The translations under genes and the position numbers were made by a program. Shown one piece after another: positions 3,720-6,141 of a stretch of DNA of 6,141 nt; the stretch's first letter is position 1; each line of letters opens with the position of its first letter. The notes below the pieces were generated by a model. That model was not told the origin of the DNA. It saw only the letters and a program-made list of their open reading frames with translations, and made no database searches. The DNA is taken from positions 1 to 6,141 of the forward strand of contig JAPOQT010000183.1 in assembly GCA_026710525.1 (NCBI GenBank), read 5' to 3'. The stretch is from Pseudomonadota bacterium (GTDB taxonomy: Bacteria > Bdellovibrionota_B > Oligoflexia > Oligoflexales > Bin106).

Positions 3720-6141
3720 GAAGGAATTTAAAAAAGTGCTCACACTGGCCATGAGAGAGCAGTACGAAGAAGTTCTATTAAAAGATGGTGAAGGCACTGA
3801 ATTTTTTGCCGCTGGCAAAAACATTCCCTATCAATCAGAAGATATATGGATGCGTCATCATTTAGATCAAATTTTTCGATTTCTTTATGCTGATCCTGGC
3901 AAACTAGCAAAAGCAAAAAGCGGCAATTTATCGAGAGGAAAATTTCAAATCTCTGGTAAAGGAGCTGTGTATGTTCTAAGTGGCTTAGAGGATGGTAGCT
4001 TATATATCCGTTTATTTTTAGGTGATCATGGCAAAGAAAACTGGCAAAAGTCTCTTGAAAAAGTCGTTGAGGGTAGTCACCAAAGCCATGCTGTTGAAAC
4101 AGGAGAAGAATATCCTTTACCATCAAACAGTTCAGTTCATCAACTGTCACCATCAGAGCCAGCAGTACCCCATCCTCATGAGGAGGAAGTCACGAGTCAA
4201 GAAGATGATGTAAAACAAGAGGTTGTTGAGGAAACGAGTGATATAAATAGAGGTTTTGTTGATGAAATAGCTCACAGTTCTCATGATGATAATTTTGATC
4301 ATAGTATAGTTGAGCAAAAAACAGAAACCTTAGATCATATGACTTCAGATAATCAGCCGTCTGAAATATCTGATGAAACACAATCATTGGCAACAGTTAC
4401 GGACCAAAGTTCAGCACCAGCTGCTATGACTGCTGTGGAAGAGTCTGGGAACTACGATTATGTGGAACATCCCCAAGCCTCAACCAGCGAAGCACAAGGT
4501 GTGCCTGAGATACCAACAGAATTTAACCGTGTTTCTGAGGAAGGTCAAGAAGAGCCACCATCAGACGATGATGAGAATCAGCGTCTTAAAGTAGCTGACT
4601 TAGAACAAGAGTTTAGAAAAAGCGTAGCACAAGCTACCCAGTTAGATCAGGAGAAAAACATTGATGACAATCAAAATTTTGCCCAACCTTTTGATGAAGA
4701 GGTCGGTTTAATAGACGAAGGTCAGGATTTAGATGGTGATGAAGGCACCAGATTTTCTGAATTAGATTCGAGTATGACCCTTGATGACGAGGATAAAGAA
4801 CCTAATAGCGCAATGGTTTATCAGCTACATCCCAAGAAAAAGCAAGATATTGAGGACAAATTACCATCAGCCAAAGCTGACTCTCATTATGATTATCAAC
4901 TCTCCGATGTTAATGATGATTTTCTCCATTATACGGAAGATAAATCTAACCCTCGTCTCTCTTATAAAAACGATTCACAAACCAATCAATTTGATGGTAA
5001 TAGCCCTCTTAAATCAGGAACTGATAGTGGATTCCCATCGATGGAAAACACGGATACTGATAGCGTAAATACTGAGAACCAAGATCAAGATTCTCAGGAC
5101 TCACTGCGTCATTTTCTCTATAGTAATATTTCATCATCCAATGATGAATTTACGAATAGTGATCACGACAGACAAGACAACGATTATCAGGGTTTAGAGG
5201 ATGTGTCCATTGACACCAACGAACTTGAACTTAATAGCGGCCTAAAAGATTTGTCGCGCAATAATAGGATGGATCGTGATCAAGAATCAGTTCAAGAGAG
5301 CTCGATGGTAGCCCATAACGCTATGAACACTGCCGCTCACAATGTGATCGAGGAATACCTGAAAAGTCTGGTTGATAGTGAAGTGTCAGCCGTTATGTGC
5401 ACCATCACAGGCAAGGAGTATGTGTCGTTGCAGTCATTTGTTGGCTCGGACCGAAAACTCATGACAACCCTTAGTGATGATGAAGTCTATACTTTTAAAC
5501 AGTTTATTCACTCTATTTTCCCAACATACTCTCAAAAAACATCACAAAACTCAGAACGAAAAAACATGTCAGCTGTCTTATCCTCAGGGGAGCAAAATTA
5601 TTACTGGGTTCATGTCTCGTTTAACTCATCTGGTCATTCTGTTGTTCTGGTGCAACACCTCGATCGAAATATTGCCCTGGGATTTACCCAGTACTATCAA
5701 ACCCATGGCGGTCAAAGTCACAAGCTATTTCAACAGCTCATACCCACCCTTCACACAGGAGGCTTTGTTTGTGTTGGCTCTCCTAATCTCAAGTCAAGAA
5801 GCCTCATGAGCTATCAGGTTATGGCTGAGTTGATTCAGTATTCCCAAAAGCCAGCAAAAGTTGTTTCTCTTGAAACAGCCGGATATTTTTCTCTCAAAGG
5901 TCAGGCTTGTCATGATCAAAAGATTTTATCTTATGACCCAACTCAGTGGCGCGAGGAATTAGCACAAATAACTCACTCAGCTCCTGATATCCTCTACGTT
6001 TCAGGGATGCCTGAGAACGTATTAGGTGACTTTTTGTGTCATGATTTGAGTGTGCTTGTTGCTTCTGGTACCTATGTAATAGTGGCTACCCAAGAAACAT
6101 CATCATATTTGGCTTGGTTAAAGATCCTCACAACCTTAAAA
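3718..6141 (+). CDS. Large protein with degenerate PilT/GspE-type ATPase region (3' partial)
   Basis: The frame is open from ATG 3718 to the window end (808 codons visible) with no stop. Residues 1 to about 105 are mixed alpha/beta and end in GKFQISGKGAVYVLSGL...YIRLFL, resembling the N-domain of PilT-like ATPases. Residues about 115-540 are acidic and rich in Ser, Asn, Gln and His, with no cysteine, probably disordered. Residues about 541-655 (IEEYLKSL to RNIALGF) again resemble a PilT N-domain, followed by a core in family order: Walker A position GFVCVGSPNLKSRSL (682-696, for GPTGSGKST); Asp-box position VVSLETAGYF (for ITIEDPIEF); Walker B position APDILYVSGMPEN (755-767, for DPDVILVGEMRD); His-box position VATQETSS (789-796, for ATLHTNS). 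The Walker A glycines are lost and its Lys aligns with Arg; Asp-box Asp, Walker B Glu and the His are replaced. Inference: a cytoplasmic pseudo-ATPase, perhaps a regulator or scaffold for a pilus or secretion motor. No membrane segment is visible. Family assignment is by eye. It is too long for PilT (about 345 residues) and lacks GspE/PilB zinc motifs in the visible part. Confidence 0.75.
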   Translation, partial: MKEFKKVLTLAMREQYEEVLLKDGEGTEFFAAGKNIPYQSEDIWMRHHLDQIFRFLYADPGKLAKAKSGNLSRGKFQISGKGAVYVLSGLEDGSLYIRLFLGDHGKENWQKSLEKVVEGSHQSHAVETGEEYPLPSNSSVHQLSPSEPAVPHPHEEEVTSQEDDVKQEVVEETSDINRGFVDEIAHSSHDDNFDHSIVEQKTETLDHMTSDNQPSEISDETQSLATVTDQSSAPAAMTAVEESGNYDYVEHPQASTSEAQGVPEIPTEFNRVSEEGQEEPPSDDDENQRLKVADLEQEFRKSVAQATQLDQEKNIDDNQNFAQPFDEEVGLIDEGQDLDGDEGTRFSELDSSMTLDDEDKEPNSAMVYQLHPKKKQDIEDKLPSAKADSHYDYQLSDVNDDFLHYTEDKSNPRLSYKNDSQTNQFDGNSPLKSGTDSGFPSMENTDTDSVNTENQDQDSQDSLRHFLYSNISSSNDEFTNSDHDRQDNDYQGLEDVSIDTNELELNSGLKDLSRNNRMDRDQESVQESSMVAHNAMNTAAHNVIEEYLKSLVDSEVSAVMCTITGKEYVSLQSFVGSDRKLMTTLSDDEVYTFKQFIHSIFPTYSQKTSQNSERKNMSAVLSSGEQNYYWVHVSFNSSGHSVVLVQHLDRNIALGFTQYYQTHGGQSHKLFQQLIPTLHTGGFVCVGSPNLKSRSLMSYQVMAELIQYSQKPAKVVSLETAGYFSLKGQACHDQKILSYDPTQWREELAQITHSAPDILYVSGMPENVLGDFLCHDLSVLVASGTYVIVATQETSSYLAWLKILTTLK

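Noticed and set aside
3740..4393. Minus-strand frames of 137 and 67 codons and a plus-strand frame of 63 codons
   Set aside because: They fall within the large plus-strand gene, which is continuously open and has its own promoter and ribosome site; acidic, repeated codon composition readily produces such shadows.
4781..5809. Plus-strand frames at 4781-5068 and 5474-5809
   Set aside because: They are out of frame within the large gene; the in-frame reading carries the secretion-ATPase-like pattern.

Overview
The window comes from an AT-rich bacterial chromosome or large accessory element. Coding is standard, with TAA, TGA and TAG all acting as stops. An AT-rich genome, a secretion-ATPase-like protein with degenerate motifs, a tail-anchored serine protease and a broad zone of decayed genes would all fit a host-associated, probably gammaproteobacterial lineage (Legionella/Coxiella-like). 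That placement is a guess from style; no taxonomic marker is present.

Layout: (1) 2-883 (+) is the 3' part of a trypsin-like (S1/V8 type) serine protease. The complete His/Asp/Ser triad is visible and a single hydrophobic segment lies at the very C-terminus. (2) 884-2388 is about 1.5 kb with no intact gene. It holds a plus-strand relic that begins like a secreted protein (about 1004-1380) and two adjacent minus-strand relics (1855-1939 and 1508-1844). Each relic is open only if one or more lesions are repaired, and the stretch 1940-2388 shows only very short, doubtful frames. (3) 2389-3534 (-) is a complete adenosine-deaminase-family metallohydrolase with all zinc and catalytic residues but an unusual HFRG in place of the family's HLDG. 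(4) 3535-3717 is a divergent intergenic region with a perfect TATAAT -10 box, a 7-bp inverted repeat just before the deaminase start, and a 10-bp direct repeat in the leader of the next gene. (5) 3718-6141 (+) is a large gene that runs off the window end (808 codons visible).

The large gene is the most interesting object. Its last ~270 residues follow the order and hydrophobic pattern of a PilT/PilB/GspE-type secretion or retraction ATPase: N-domain, Walker A, Asp box, Walker B, His box. The defining catalytic residues appear to be substituted at every motif, so it reads as a pseudo-ATPase. About 110 N-terminal residues look like a second copy of the PilT N-domain, separated from the C-terminal part by about 420 residues of acidic, Ser/Asn/Gln-rich, cysteine-free and probably disordered sequence. 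This is an inference from motif alignment by eye; a profile or structure search would settle it.

No pathway joining the three surviving genes is evident. The deaminase and the pseudo-ATPase are divergently transcribed from a shared region and could be co-regulated, but nothing in the sequence proves a functional link.
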